Positions 7,285 to 13,199 are shown, numbered from the stretch's first letter. The stretch is 14,099 nt of DNA from Dehalococcoidales bacterium (GCA_030628245.1 DAOVRI010000021.1:1-14099); one strand, 5' to 3'. A program made the numbers and translations. The notes: generated by a model not told the origin, from the sequence alone.

Positions 7285-7929
7285 CTAGCGCAGGTTCATG
7301 ATGCTGTCGATGTAGGCGGGTGTGGTGCGCTCAATGGTTAGCACCGCGCCTTGCGGCGTCATCACCACCACGCTGAAGGTCGTATTGACGCCTAGGTCGG
7401 TGCCGAGGGCGTCAACGAGATTACCGGGGGCGCTACCGCACGTGTCGCCTCCGATTGTTATCTGGAACTTTTCGTTAGCTTCCAGCAGGTAGTCACCATC
7501 TTCTTTCCCCAGCTTGGTAACGGTCCAGTAGAGGTTATCCACTGTCTGGCCCTTATCAATATAGTTGATGATTACCTTGTTGGCGGTGCCGGTGGCTACG
7601 CCTGTGGCCGTACCCGGTGCTGTCGGCGGGGTGAAATCAATCGCTTCGCCGCTGAGCACATTAGCTACGGTAAAGCTCACCTGCATGATGTTGCCGCTGG
7701 CGCCCGTAACGTTACCGGCAGTAGCGATAACCGCACCTCTGAGCTCCATGGTACTCTGGGCTTCCTTGAGCGCCGAGTAAACTGCTTCCTGGCTCTTCTG
7801 TGTGGTGAACAGGCCGGCGGAAAGCACCGTGTAGGCGAAAACTGCGGCCACCACGACGAAGGCGATCAGGATAATGGCGGTCTCCAGCCCGGTGATGCCT
7901 TTCTCGCGTCTTAGAATTCTCTTAAGCAT
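7285..7929 (-). CDS. arlB: Archaellin C (archaellum filament subunit)
   Basis: This 214-residue archaellin is a filament subunit exported and assembled from the base. It has a class III (prepilin-like) signal peptide: the basic leader MLKRILRREKG with cleavage expected after G11, then ITGLETAIILIAFVVVAAVF, the hydrophobic helix that packs in the filament core. The rest (about 55-214) is a beta-rich outer domain that ends in VLTIERTTPAYIDSIMNLR. Two possible N-glycosylation sequons are seen (NVT, NTT); archaellins in Archaea are usually N-glycosylated. The ATG at 7929 has GGAGG just upstream. It lies 35 bases after archaellin B, and the first 60-70 codons are almost identical to that copy at DNA level, so this is a tandem duplicate. 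The required prepilin peptidase is not in the window. Confidence 0.9.
   Translation of the reverse strand: MLKRILRREKGITGLETAIILIAFVVVAAVFAYTVLSAGLFTTQKSQEAVYSALKEAQSTMELRGAVIATAGNVTGASGNIMQVSFTVANVLSGEAIDFTPPTAPGTATGVATGTANKVIINYIDKGQTVDNLYWTVTKLGKEDGDYLLEANEKFQITIGGDTCGSAPGNLVDALGTDLGVNTTFSVVVMTPQGAVLTIERTTPAYIDSIMNLR
7772..7863 (-). repeat. 92-bp identical block shared with archaellin B (copy 1)
   Basis: Bases 7772-7863 are identical to 8461-8552. They encode the core helix and the following linker of the archaellins. Identity drops quickly outside the block, where the outer domain begins. This indicates recent duplication or gene conversion of the 5' part of the gene. Confidence 0.9.
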
Positions 7930-7964
7930 TTTTCCTCCTTTTTCCTTGAATGAAAAGTATTACT

Positions 7965-8618
7965 CTAGCGCAGGTTTATGATGGTATCGATGTAGGCGGG
8001 TAAGGTGCGCTCGATGGTCAGCACCGCACCGACGGGGGTCACTACCTCCAGGGTGAAGGTCGTGTTGATACCCAAGGGATTGCCGGAGAGGGCATCAACA
8101 AGATTGCCACCGCTGGTACCACTGTCGGTATTTCCAATGGTTATCTGGAACTTTTCGTTGGTCTCCAGCAGGTCGTCACCGTCGCTGGTCCCCAGCGTGC
8201 TGGCGGTCCAGTAAAGGTTATTGACTGTCTGGTCCTTATCGATATAGTTGATGACTACCTTGTTGGTGGCAGTGGTACCGGTTAGAGCCGTTCCATCGTT
8301 ACCCGCGGCTGCCGTCGGTTCGGTGAAATCAATCGCTTCACCGCCGAGCACGTTGGCCAGGACGAAGGATACCTGCTTGACAGTGCCGTCGGCGCCGGTG
8401 TTGTTAGCCGTAGCGATTACGGGGCCCCTGAGCTCCAGAGTACTCTGTGCTTCCTTGAGAGCCGAGTAAACTGCTTCCTGGCTCTTCTGTGTGGTGAACA
8501 GGCCGGCGGAAAGCACCGTGTAGGCGAAAACTGCGGCCACCACGACGAAGGCAATCAGGATAATGGCGGTCTCCAGACCAGTAATACCTTTCTCACGATT
8601 CATGAATTTCCTAAACAT
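7965..8618 (-). CDS. arlB: Archaellin B (archaellum filament subunit)
   Basis: This 217-residue archaellin has the basic leader MFRKFMNREKG, expected cleavage after G11 by a prepilin peptidase, then ITGLETAIILIAFVVVAAVF and a beta-rich outer domain ending in VLTIERTLPAYIDTIINLR. The mature N-terminal ~50 residues are essentially identical to archaellin C, while the outer domain has diverged in its loops (for example the Gly/Thr-rich insertion at about 105-120). Sequons NNT and NTT could be glycosylated. The ATG at 8618 has GGAGG four bases upstream. It follows a 198-base stretch without a clear gene, so it may have its own promoter or leader. Together with archaellin C it is probably a major filament subunit; that ranking is a guess. 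Confidence 0.9.
   Translation of the reverse strand: MFRKFMNREKGITGLETAIILIAFVVVAAVFAYTVLSAGLFTTQKSQEAVYSALKEAQSTLELRGPVIATANNTGADGTVKQVSFVLANVLGGEAIDFTEPTAAAGNDGTALTGTTATNKVVINYIDKDQTVNNLYWTASTLGTSDGDDLLETNEKFQITIGNTDSGTSGGNLVDALSGNPLGINTTFTLEVVTPVGAVLTIERTLPAYIDTIINLR
8461..8552 (-). repeat. 92-bp identical block shared with archaellin C (copy 2)
   Basis: This is the partner of the block at 7772-7863, in the same orientation. The two copies are 689 bases apart and could recombine, which would delete one archaellin and fuse the two genes. Confidence 0.9.
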
Positions 8619-8816
8619 TTTTCCTCCTTAGTTAATGGGATTTTTCGAGTAAAGAAATTTTTCTTCTTTTCTTGGGTTTTTCTAAACACATCTGTTACTT
8701 TAGACATCACCCCCTTCCATTCCATAGCTTTTTATATTCAGTTGTTACCCCTTATATTCACATTATCTTCACCCTCCTTTGTGCGTTTACTGGCTCATCA
8801 TGTCGGTTTGCACCGC
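8619..8816 (-). other. 198-base gap between small membrane protein and archaellin B; possible leader
   Basis: No convincing gene is present. On the minus strand the region is A-rich and contains two purine-rich Shine-Dalgarno-like stretches (around 8773-8779 and 8709-8719), not counting the archaellin B site. One of these is followed after only 2 bases by an ATG (8707) that opens a 35-codon frame running into the archaellin B start (8707-8600). An imperfect A/T palindrome lies near 8654-8668. I see no clear -35/-10 pair. The region may be a regulatory leader for the archaellin B/C message, or simply spacer. Confidence 0.35.
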
Positions 8817-9155
8817 TTAACCAGAAAATATCGCCTCCTCAAGAGGGGCGTAAACCAGTTCGTAATTAATGTGCTTCTCCGGATAGCTGCCATCAGGGCT
8901 GCTGCCGGGCCTCAGAAAATCCGGGGCATCTGGCGGTGCCGGTACGGCCGACTCGTGGCCTGGCTCGTGGGAGAGTAGGGCGGTAATAATAATAGGTAAG
9001 TACGCCAGGGATGCCGTCATGACCATACCCGCCATAAAGGCAGTAGCCATCCGCCGACGCGTGGCGCTATCTTTCCCATCTTGTTTCCGGTTGGTGATTA
9101 CCCTTATCACTTCCCACATCTTTTTGCCGGTACTGCTGGCAAACACTGATTTCAT
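8817..9155 (-). CDS. Small single-span membrane protein between archaellins, unknown function
   Basis: I do not recognise this 112-residue protein. Residues 1-36 are basic and hydrophilic (cytoplasmic by the positive-inside rule), residues about 37-61 (ATAFMAGMVMTASLAYLPII and following) form one transmembrane helix, and residues 62-112 are a proline- and acid-rich tail expected outside the membrane. No prepilin-type cleavage motif is present. The ATG at 9155 begins 3 bases after the archaellin A stop and lacks a visible ribosome binding site, so translation is probably coupled to archaellin A; an internal ATG at codon 13 is the alternative start. The position between filament genes suggests an accessory role in archaellum assembly or envelope anchoring, but that is only inference from context. 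Confidence 0.6.
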   Translation of the reverse strand: MKSVFASSTGKKMWEVIRVITNRKQDGKDSATRRRMATAFMAGMVMTASLAYLPIIITALLSHEPGHESAVPAPPDAPDFLRPGSSPDGSYPEKHINYELVYAPLEEAIFSG

Positions 9156-9158
9156 TGA

Positions 9159-9758
9159 TTAATACAGGTTGACAATCTGGTCGACTCTGGCCGGAACGGT
9201 GCGCTCCAGAACGAGGACGGCACCGACGGGCGGCTTGACTTCCAGCTGGAACTTGTGATATGGACCCGGTTTCCACTCGTCGCTGACATTTTCGCTGACA
9301 CAGGTAAGGTCGACCGTAATCATGAACAATTCATTCTTATCGAGTATGTTGTCGGTGGTATCCGTGTTCAGCCTCTCCATCGTCCAGTTCACCGTTGGGA
9401 TTATCTGGTAGATATCGCTATATGAAATAATGACCTTGTTGGAGGCGTTAGCTGAGGAAGTATCGGTGAAGTCTATCATGCCGCCCCCCGTGGTGGTGGC
9501 TAAGGTGAAGTAGACTTCCGTCAGTATGCTGTTCTCCATTCTTCCGTAGATGTTACCTTTTACTTCTATGGTGCTTTCAGCTTCCTGCAGACCGGAATGG
9601 ATGGCTTCCTTCGCTTTCTGTGTGGAAAACAGTCCGGCCGAGAGTGCGACATAGGCAAACACCGAGGCTACGATGACGAAAGCGATGAGGATAATGGCTG
9701 TTTCTATTCCGGTGATGCCTCGCTGGTTCCTGAATACCCTTTTCACAAATCTGTGCAT
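9159..9758 (-). CDS. arlB: Archaellin A (first archaellum filament subunit gene)
   Basis: This archaellin has 199 residues from the chosen ATG at 9758. The start is fixed by GGAGG eight bases upstream and by the resulting class III signal peptide: MHRFVKRVFRNQRG, cleavage after G14, then ITGIETAIILIAFVIVASVF. An in-frame extension to 9887 exists but would put 43 unrelated residues before the signal peptide and has no ribosome binding site. The outer domain (about 60-199) is beta-rich and ends with VLVLERTVPARVDQIVNLY, as in the other two copies, but is more divergent. Three sequons (NAS, NWT, NVS) are visible. It is the first gene of the cluster and is separated from archaellins B/C by the small membrane protein, so it may be a specialised (basal, hook-like or minor) subunit; that role is inference. 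Confidence 0.88.
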   Translation of the reverse strand: MHRFVKRVFRNQRGITGIETAIILIAFVIVASVFAYVALSAGLFSTQKAKEAIHSGLQEAESTIEVKGNIYGRMENSILTEVYFTLATTTGGGMIDFTDTSSANASNKVIISYSDIYQIIPTVNWTMERLNTDTTDNILDKNELFMITVDLTCVSENVSDEWKPGPYHKFQLEVKPPVGAVLVLERTVPARVDQIVNLY

Positions 9759-9766
9759 CACGATTT

Positions 9767-9771
9767 CCTCC
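9767..9771 (-). promoter_or_regulatory. Ribosome binding site deciding the archaellin A start
   Basis: GGAGG (within AGGGAGGAAA on the minus strand) lies 8 bases before the ATG at 9758. It supports this start over the longer in-frame ORF that begins at 9887. Confidence 0.8.
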
Positions 9772-9904
9772 CTGCGATGGCATGGATACATCCAATCTAC
9801 CTCTAATTGCTGATAGTGACTACGAGACCATCCCCAATCTTGGTATGTCATTTTCCTAATAATCGTCTGGGGGTATTCTTTAATCACAAAGTAAGGAATT
9901 CCCT

Positions 9905-9996
9905 ATGACAAAATGGGGGGTAGCATCCATGGTAACTTGGGGGTGAAATGGCAAAATCAGAAGCGGATACCTGTAATTCTTAGCCACATGGCAAAA
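9905..9996 (+). repeat. Three direct repeats ATGRCAAAA at 40-43 base spacing
   Basis: ATGACAAAA (9905-9913), ATGGCAAAA (9948-9956) and ATGGCAAAA (9988-9996) recur on the same DNA face at roughly four helical turns. TGGGGG(G)T heptamers lie next to the first two. Regularly phased repeats between divergent genes suggest operators for a DNA-binding regulator, possibly the neighbouring NarL-type protein. Short A-rich repeats could also arise by chance in this AT-rich stretch. Confidence 0.4.
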
Positions 9997-10153
9997 ATAT
10001 AATTAAATTTTATGATATTTTAATGGTATATTTATGAATTTTTATTAATCTCTTTATACATCTGGCTTACAATCATAAGTAGTTGTTAACTGAGAGGTGA
10101 GGGAGGTTGCGGGGAGGATAGAGTAGAAAAGGTATAAAGGGAAAGGCGTAAAT

Positions 10154-10885
10154 ATGTTGCAGGAAAAGTCAGAAACCGTAAGCTTATACGTAGTGGAAGA
10201 GCAGGAAATCTACCGGGAGATGTACCGATATATCCTGCCGAACCGGGCCAATATTGAAATACTGCGGGTTTCGGAAAACGGCGAGTCCGGAGCTATGGAG
10301 AGGGCGGTATCTGAACTTTGCCCCGACGTCATGTTATTGAGTGTCAAAAAGCTTGATATAGATATTATTGAAGAGCTGGAGCGGATCAGGAATAGCTATC
10401 CCAGGATGGGGATAGTTATTTTAATTATATTTTACAGTTCACAGGACATTGAACTGTTACGAAGGCTGGCGGTCTGCGGAGAAAGCGGTATGGCGCTTTT
10501 CTTAAAACAATCCCTGGATAAAGTCGACCAGCTGTGCCGGACGATTCTGGCGGTTAGCCAGGGGCAGGTTATTCTCGACCCGCCGCTGGCTACTTTTATG
10601 TTCGCCGGAAAGCCGGAGTGCCCCTTCCTGAAGCAGCTCACCACCCGTGAGCTGGAAATCCTCGGCCTGCTCTCGCAGGGATATACCAACTCGGCTATTG
10701 CCGAGACTCTCTTTATTGATATCAAGACGGTGGAGCACCACCTGAACAGCATGTACAGCAAGCTCAAGGCAGACCCCGATTATAATTCGAAACACCTGAG
10801 AGTCAGCGCCGCCCGGCTTTACCTGGAAACGATGGGCACCCTGTATCAGAAAGAAGAAACGCTCGTACGTGCCGGGGAACGATAA
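10154..10885 (+). CDS. NarL/LuxR-type regulator with degenerate (non-phosphorylatable) receiver domain
   Basis: This 243-residue transcription regulator has a receiver-like domain (about 8-135) and a C-terminal LuxR/NarL helix-turn-helix (about 160-225). The HTH core TTRELEILGLLSQGYTNSAI (163-182) followed by KTVEHHLNSMYSKL (191-204) is canonical. The receiver is atypical: where family members have the phosphoacceptor aspartate (DVVLLD..MP) this protein has DVMLLSV, with S63 at that position. The usual acidic pair is E15-E16, the conserved Thr/Ser is lost (ILIIFYSS), but the lysine is kept (K118). It should therefore be phosphorylation-independent, and may respond to a ligand or partner or bind constitutively. 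The ATG at 10154 has AAAGGCG upstream. It is transcribed divergently from the archaellum cluster across a repeat-containing gap, which makes it the best candidate regulator of motility; that link is inference. It ends 5 bases from the convergent DUF5658-like gene. Confidence 0.88.
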   Translation: MLQEKSETVSLYVVEEQEIYREMYRYILPNRANIEILRVSENGESGAMERAVSELCPDVMLLSVKKLDIDIIEELERIRNSYPRMGIVILIIFYSSQDIELLRRLAVCGESGMALFLKQSLDKVDQLCRTILAVSQGQVILDPPLATFMFAGKPECPFLKQLTTRELEILGLLSQGYTNSAIAETLFIDIKTVEHHLNSMYSKLKADPDYNSKHLRVSAARLYLETMGTLYQKEETLVRAGER

Positions 10886-10890
10886 GGACC

Positions 10891-11196
10891 TTACAGTAGA
10901 TAGATAACCAGTTCCTTGATATTCCAGATGACAACCAGGGCCAGCAGGGCAATCGACGGCCAGAGAAGCCTGCCCGGCATCAGCCAGGCGATGAGAACCG
11001 GGATAGCCAGCTTGATCACCAGAAGTAACGCGGGAATTTGAACGAGGTACCTGATGAAGGGATTTAATTCCGCCAGGCCGAGGTTTATCGCCAGGACTGT
11101 CAGAGTCAGGTCAAACTGGCACAGGAGAATAAAAGAAGCCTTTTCCGCGGTGCACTTCCTAAATGTCGCCGTAGAATCCCACCAGCTGGTTTCCAT
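10891..11196 (-). CDS. DUF5658-like small integral membrane protein
   Basis: This membrane protein of about 101 residues has three hydrophobic segments. The sequence FDLTLTVLAINLGLAELNPF followed by IRYLV matches the DUF5658 pattern (D...T......G..E.NP), a family of unknown function. Further spans run through ALLLVIKLAIPVLIAWL and WPSIALLALVVIWNIKELVI. The ATG at 11196 has a GGGCGGG purine run about 11 bases upstream. A TTG at 11223 would add nine residues but has no ribosome binding site, so I prefer the ATG. It ends tail-to-tail with the NarL-type regulator, with a 5-base gap and no visible terminator between them. No functional connection with the archaellum is evident. Confidence 0.65.
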   Translation of the reverse strand: METSWWDSTATFRKCTAEKASFILLCQFDLTLTVLAINLGLAELNPFIRYLVQIPALLLVIKLAIPVLIAWLMPGRLLWPSIALLALVVIWNIKELVIYLL

Positions 11197-11314
11197 TCCG
11201 GTAATTACCCGCCCTTCACGCAAGTATTAAACAAACCGTCCGTATGTCACCGTCCTTATAGTAGAACAATTGACTCCGCTATAACAAGCAAACTTGCTAT
11301 CCCACTGTCTTTTT

Positions 11315-11650
11315 TTACCTCTCCCACGTTTTTATCGGCTCGTAGGAAGCCCTCCACTTGATATCGAACCCCCCTCCCTGCCACGTACCCTGCATCTCCT
11401 CTATAGCAGCGGCGAATTCAGGGCTTTTAGCGAAAGCATCCATGACTTCTTTGCTCTCGTACTCGTAAAGGGCCAGGTACCTGGCCTGGTCCTTACTTTC
11501 ACCCACCAGCTGGTAACGGGTCACTTTCTTCATGCCTTTGAACTTGAACAATAAAGGGATATGAACCTCGTTATACCATTCGTTGAATTTCGCTTCGTTC
11601 TCGGCGGGGCATTCGGTGGCGATGATGTTCAGTATCATACCTTCGGCCAT
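11315..11650 (-). CDS. Dimeric alpha/beta-barrel (EthD/antibiotic-monooxygenase-like) protein
   Basis: This 111-residue soluble protein has the ferredoxin-like dimeric alpha/beta-barrel pattern. A first strand (MILNIIATECP) is followed by a helix with the characteristic NEWYNEVHIP (E.W...VH.P), then strand KKVTRYQL, strand ARYLALYEYES, and a helix running through MDAFAKSPEFAAAIEEM. Families with this pattern include EthD-like proteins and small cofactor-independent oxygenases or degradative enzymes; substrate and reaction cannot be told. The ATG at 11650 has AAGGAG (11664-11659) with 8-base spacing. An in-frame TTG six codons upstream overlaps this ribosome binding site and is rejected. A good promoter lies just upstream. 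It is transcribed divergently from the alcohol dehydrogenase, so both may serve one catabolic function, but this is only a suggestion. Confidence 0.7.
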   Translation of the reverse strand: MAEGMILNIIATECPAENEAKFNEWYNEVHIPLLFKFKGMKKVTRYQLVGESKDQARYLALYEYESKEVMDAFAKSPEFAAAIEEMQGTWQGGGFDIKWRASYEPIKTWER

Positions 11651-11680
11651 TTCAGTTTCTCCTTTCAAGCGGTCAAGCTT

Positions 11681-11710
11681 ATAATAATTTTATGACTCCG
11701 ACTTTGTCAA
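11681..11710 (-). promoter_or_regulatory. Sigma70-like promoter for the alpha/beta-barrel protein gene
   Basis: On the minus strand TTGACA (11710-11705) and TATTAT (11686-11681) are separated by 18 bases. That is a perfect -35 and a 5/6 match at -10, about 31 bases before the ATG at 11650. This is a bacterial-type promoter and supports a bacterial rather than archaeal host. Confidence 0.65.
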
Positions 11711-11730
11711 AAAAGCAGCCTGTCTTTCAT

Positions 11731-11759
11731 TTGACTTTATTCTGTAGTAGAAATAGACT
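11731..11759 (+). promoter_or_regulatory. Probable sigma70-like promoter for the alcohol dehydrogenase gene
   Basis: TTGACT (11731-11736, 5/6 match) and TAGACT (11754-11759, 4/6 match) are separated by 17 bases. The expected transcription start is about 40 bases before the TTG start codon. It runs back-to-back with the leftward promoter at 11710-11681. Confidence 0.5.
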
Positions 11760-11807
11760 GACTATAGCCCGATTTTAAAAAATAAGAACCTGTATAAGGC
11801 GGTAATC

Positions 11808-12887
11808 TTGAAAGCTGCAATATGTTACGAATTTGGCAAGCCCCTGGTGGTAGAAGAGGTAGATATTGACCCGCCGCAGAAGGGTGAGGTGAAGGTAAAG
11901 CTGGCCGCGACAGCCATCTGCCATAGCGATATCCATGATATCAGGGGTGACCTGGGGGGTGAGTTACCTTTATTGCCTGGCCATGAAAGCGCCGGCTATG
12001 TTGAAGAGGTGGGCGAAGGAGTTACTTCGGTAAGACCTGGCGACCCCGTGGTGGTGTCGCTTCTGTCATCCTGCGGGAGTTGCCGTTACTGCCGTACGGG
12101 TCGTTCTCACATGTGCAGCGCTACGTGGCCCATAGATAAAGAGAGTCGCATTCGGGATAAGAAGGGACAATATATCAGGAAATCGGTTAGAGTTGGCGGC
12201 TTCGCTGAATACGTTATTGTGCTCGAATCGCAGGTAGTTAAGATACCTGCAGATATGCTTATGGATAGGGCTTCGCTCCTGGCCTGCGGAGTAATCACGG
12301 GATTCGGTGCGGTGGTCAACCGGGCTAAAGTCGAGGTACTCAGCAGTTGTGTTATCATCGGCACGGGAGGCGTTGGCCTCAATGCCGTCCAGGGTGCGGC
12401 AATCTCCGGTGCTTACCCTATCATAGCCGTGGATGTCTCGGACAGCAAGCTTAAAGCCGCCAAATCTTTTGGAGCCACCCATACGGTAAACGCGGCGAAG
12501 CAGGACCCGGTAGAGGCGGTGAAGGAGTTGACGGACGGGGTTGGGGCCGATTATGTTTTTATAACAGTAGGCAGTACTGACGCCATACTCCAGGGCATTT
12601 TCATGTCGGGGCCGCGCGGTATGATTGTCATAGTAGGCCTGCCGAAATTTACCGACACGATTGCTTTCTCGCCCTTATTTTTCATCAAGGATGAGAGGAT
12701 GCTTACCGGCAGCTACATGGGCACCACGGAGTTACAGACGGCTATCCCCAAAATGGTCGAGCTTTACAAGGCGGGGATTCTCAAGCTGGACGAGCTTATT
12801 ACCGGCCGGTATTCCCTGGGCCAGATTAACGAGGCTATAGAGTCGGTGGAGAGGGGCGAAGCGCTGCGCAACGTAATTATGTTTTAG
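11808..12887 (+). CDS. Zinc-dependent medium-chain alcohol dehydrogenase (MDR family), TTG start
   Basis: This 359-residue NAD(P)-dependent dehydrogenase would oxidise an alcohol or reduce an aldehyde/ketone in the cytosol. The catalytic zinc ligands C38 (AICHSD), H59 (PGHESAG) and C160 (LLACGVITGFG) are present. The structural zinc loop has C89, C92, C95 and C103. The Rossmann motif is GTGGVG (185-190), with D209 at the end of the second strand favouring NAD over NADP. The length is normal and the protein looks intact. The start is a TTG at 11808 with AAGGCGG five bases upstream; it gives the standard N-terminus (MKAAICYEFGKPL), and no ATG nearby would. The substrate cannot be assigned; class III-like and benzyl/aryl alcohol dehydrogenases share these features. 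No terminator is visible behind it. Confidence 0.92.
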   Translation: MKAAICYEFGKPLVVEEVDIDPPQKGEVKVKLAATAICHSDIHDIRGDLGGELPLLPGHESAGYVEEVGEGVTSVRPGDPVVVSLLSSCGSCRYCRTGRSHMCSATWPIDKESRIRDKKGQYIRKSVRVGGFAEYVIVLESQVVKIPADMLMDRASLLACGVITGFGAVVNRAKVEVLSSCVIIGTGGVGLNAVQGAAISGAYPIIAVDVSDSKLKAAKSFGATHTVNAAKQDPVEAVKELTDGVGADYVFITVGSTDAILQGIFMSGPRGMIVIVGLPKFTDTIAFSPLFFIKDERMLTGSYMGTTELQTAIPKMVELYKAGILKLDELITGRYSLGQINEAIESVERGEALRNVIMF

Positions 12888-13164
12888 TAGCGGGATTGCC
12901 TCACCACCGCCCCTCGTAAATATCTATTCCCACCCGTTCCGCCCTCTTACCATCGGCGGCTTATCCCACGAGTTCGTATCCCTCTCCCTTGATGGGAGAG
13001 GGAAGGGTGAGGGTGACGTTATCCCCAAAAGCGAGGCGTCCAAGAGGGTTTACGACCTATTTAAAAAAGGGAATGCGAAGCGAGAGAGGTAAGGGGTGAG
13101 GTAAGTTTATCAACCAAATGTAAATAAAACCATGCTTGAGTTTTAACAGAACATCTCCAGATGC
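12888..13164. other. Non-coding gap between alcohol dehydrogenase and carboxylesterase
   Basis: No gene is seen. The region contains a REP-like hairpin and imperfect inverted ends (CCTCACC at 12899-12905 and GGTGAGG at 13095-13101), described separately, followed by an AT-rich stretch that leads into the carboxylesterase promoter. Confidence 0.5.
12899..13101. repeat. REP/MITE-like element with internal hairpin
   Basis: A 9-bp perfect stem CCCTCTCCC (12980-12988) / GGGAGAGGG (12994-13002) with a 5-base loop lies in a roughly 200-base stretch flanked by CCTCACC and GGTGAGG as imperfect inverted ends. GAGAGG and GGGTGAGG motifs recur (13004-13012, 13083-13101). Elements of this CCTCTCCC/GGGAGAGG type are commonly dispersed in bacterial intergenic regions. 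Its other copies cannot be seen in this window, so mobility is inferred. The hairpin might also help to end the alcohol dehydrogenase transcript. Confidence 0.5.
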
Positions 13165-13170
13165 TATAAT
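13143..13170 (+). promoter_or_regulatory. Sigma70-like promoter for the carboxylesterase gene
   Basis: TTAACA (13143-13148, 5/6 match) and a perfect TATAAT (13165-13170) are separated by 16 bases. A TGC directly before the -10 gives an extended -10 (TGnTATAAT). Transcription would start about 23 bases before the GTG. Confidence 0.7.
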
Positions 13171-13199
13171 GAGACCGTTTTAACTTTCAGGAGGAAAAG

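Larger units (their letters stand above)
1..9758 (-). other. Archaellum (archaeal-type flagellum) gene cluster in a bacterial context
   Basis: Twelve consecutive minus-strand genes encode archaellum parts: three archaellins, a small membrane protein, ArlG, two ArlF-type proteins, ArlJ, an ArlC-like protein, a FlaD/E-domain protein, ArlH and ArlI. Gaps from ArlG to ArlI are mostly 6-30 bases, the longest being 68, which suggests co-transcription. Longer gaps lie after the small membrane protein (about 200 bases) and after the third archaellin (about 155 bases, with a hairpin). The left end is open because ArlI is cut by the window edge. The order differs from the usual archaeal arrangement (archaellins, C/D/E, F, G, H, I, J): here ArlJ precedes the C/D/E-like genes and ArlH-ArlI come last. 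The individual family calls rest on motifs; the operon structure is inferred. Confidence 0.9.
9759..10153. promoter_or_regulatory. 395-base divergent intergenic region upstream of the archaellum cluster and the NarL-type regulator
   Basis: This AT-rich region (very AT-rich at 9990-10080) must contain the promoters for archaellin A (leftward) and the regulator gene (rightward). It contains three copies of ATGRCAAAA (9905-9913, 9948-9956, 9988-9996; start-to-start 43 and 40 bases) and three TGGGGG(G)T heptamers (9868-9874, 9914-9921, 9938-9944). A TATAAT at 9998-10003 reads rightward but lacks a good -35 element. I could not find a convincing sigma70 or sigma54 promoter in either direction. No gene is seen. 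Confidence 0.5.

Noticed and set aside
9759..9887. N-terminal extension of archaellin A starting at 9887
   Set aside because: It would place 43 unrelated residues before the class III signal peptide and lacks a ribosome binding site, whereas the ATG at 9758 has GGAGG at 8 bases.
9961..10080. Sigma54-type (GG-N10-GC) promoter near TGGCTAAGAATTACA or TGGCTTACAATC
   Set aside because: The spacing and the GC element do not fit the -24/-12 consensus in either direction.
11261..11310. Small hairpin (ATAACAAGCAAACTTGCTAT) as terminator of the alpha/beta-barrel gene
   Set aside because: The stem is short and AT-rich, and no T-run follows in the direction of transcription.
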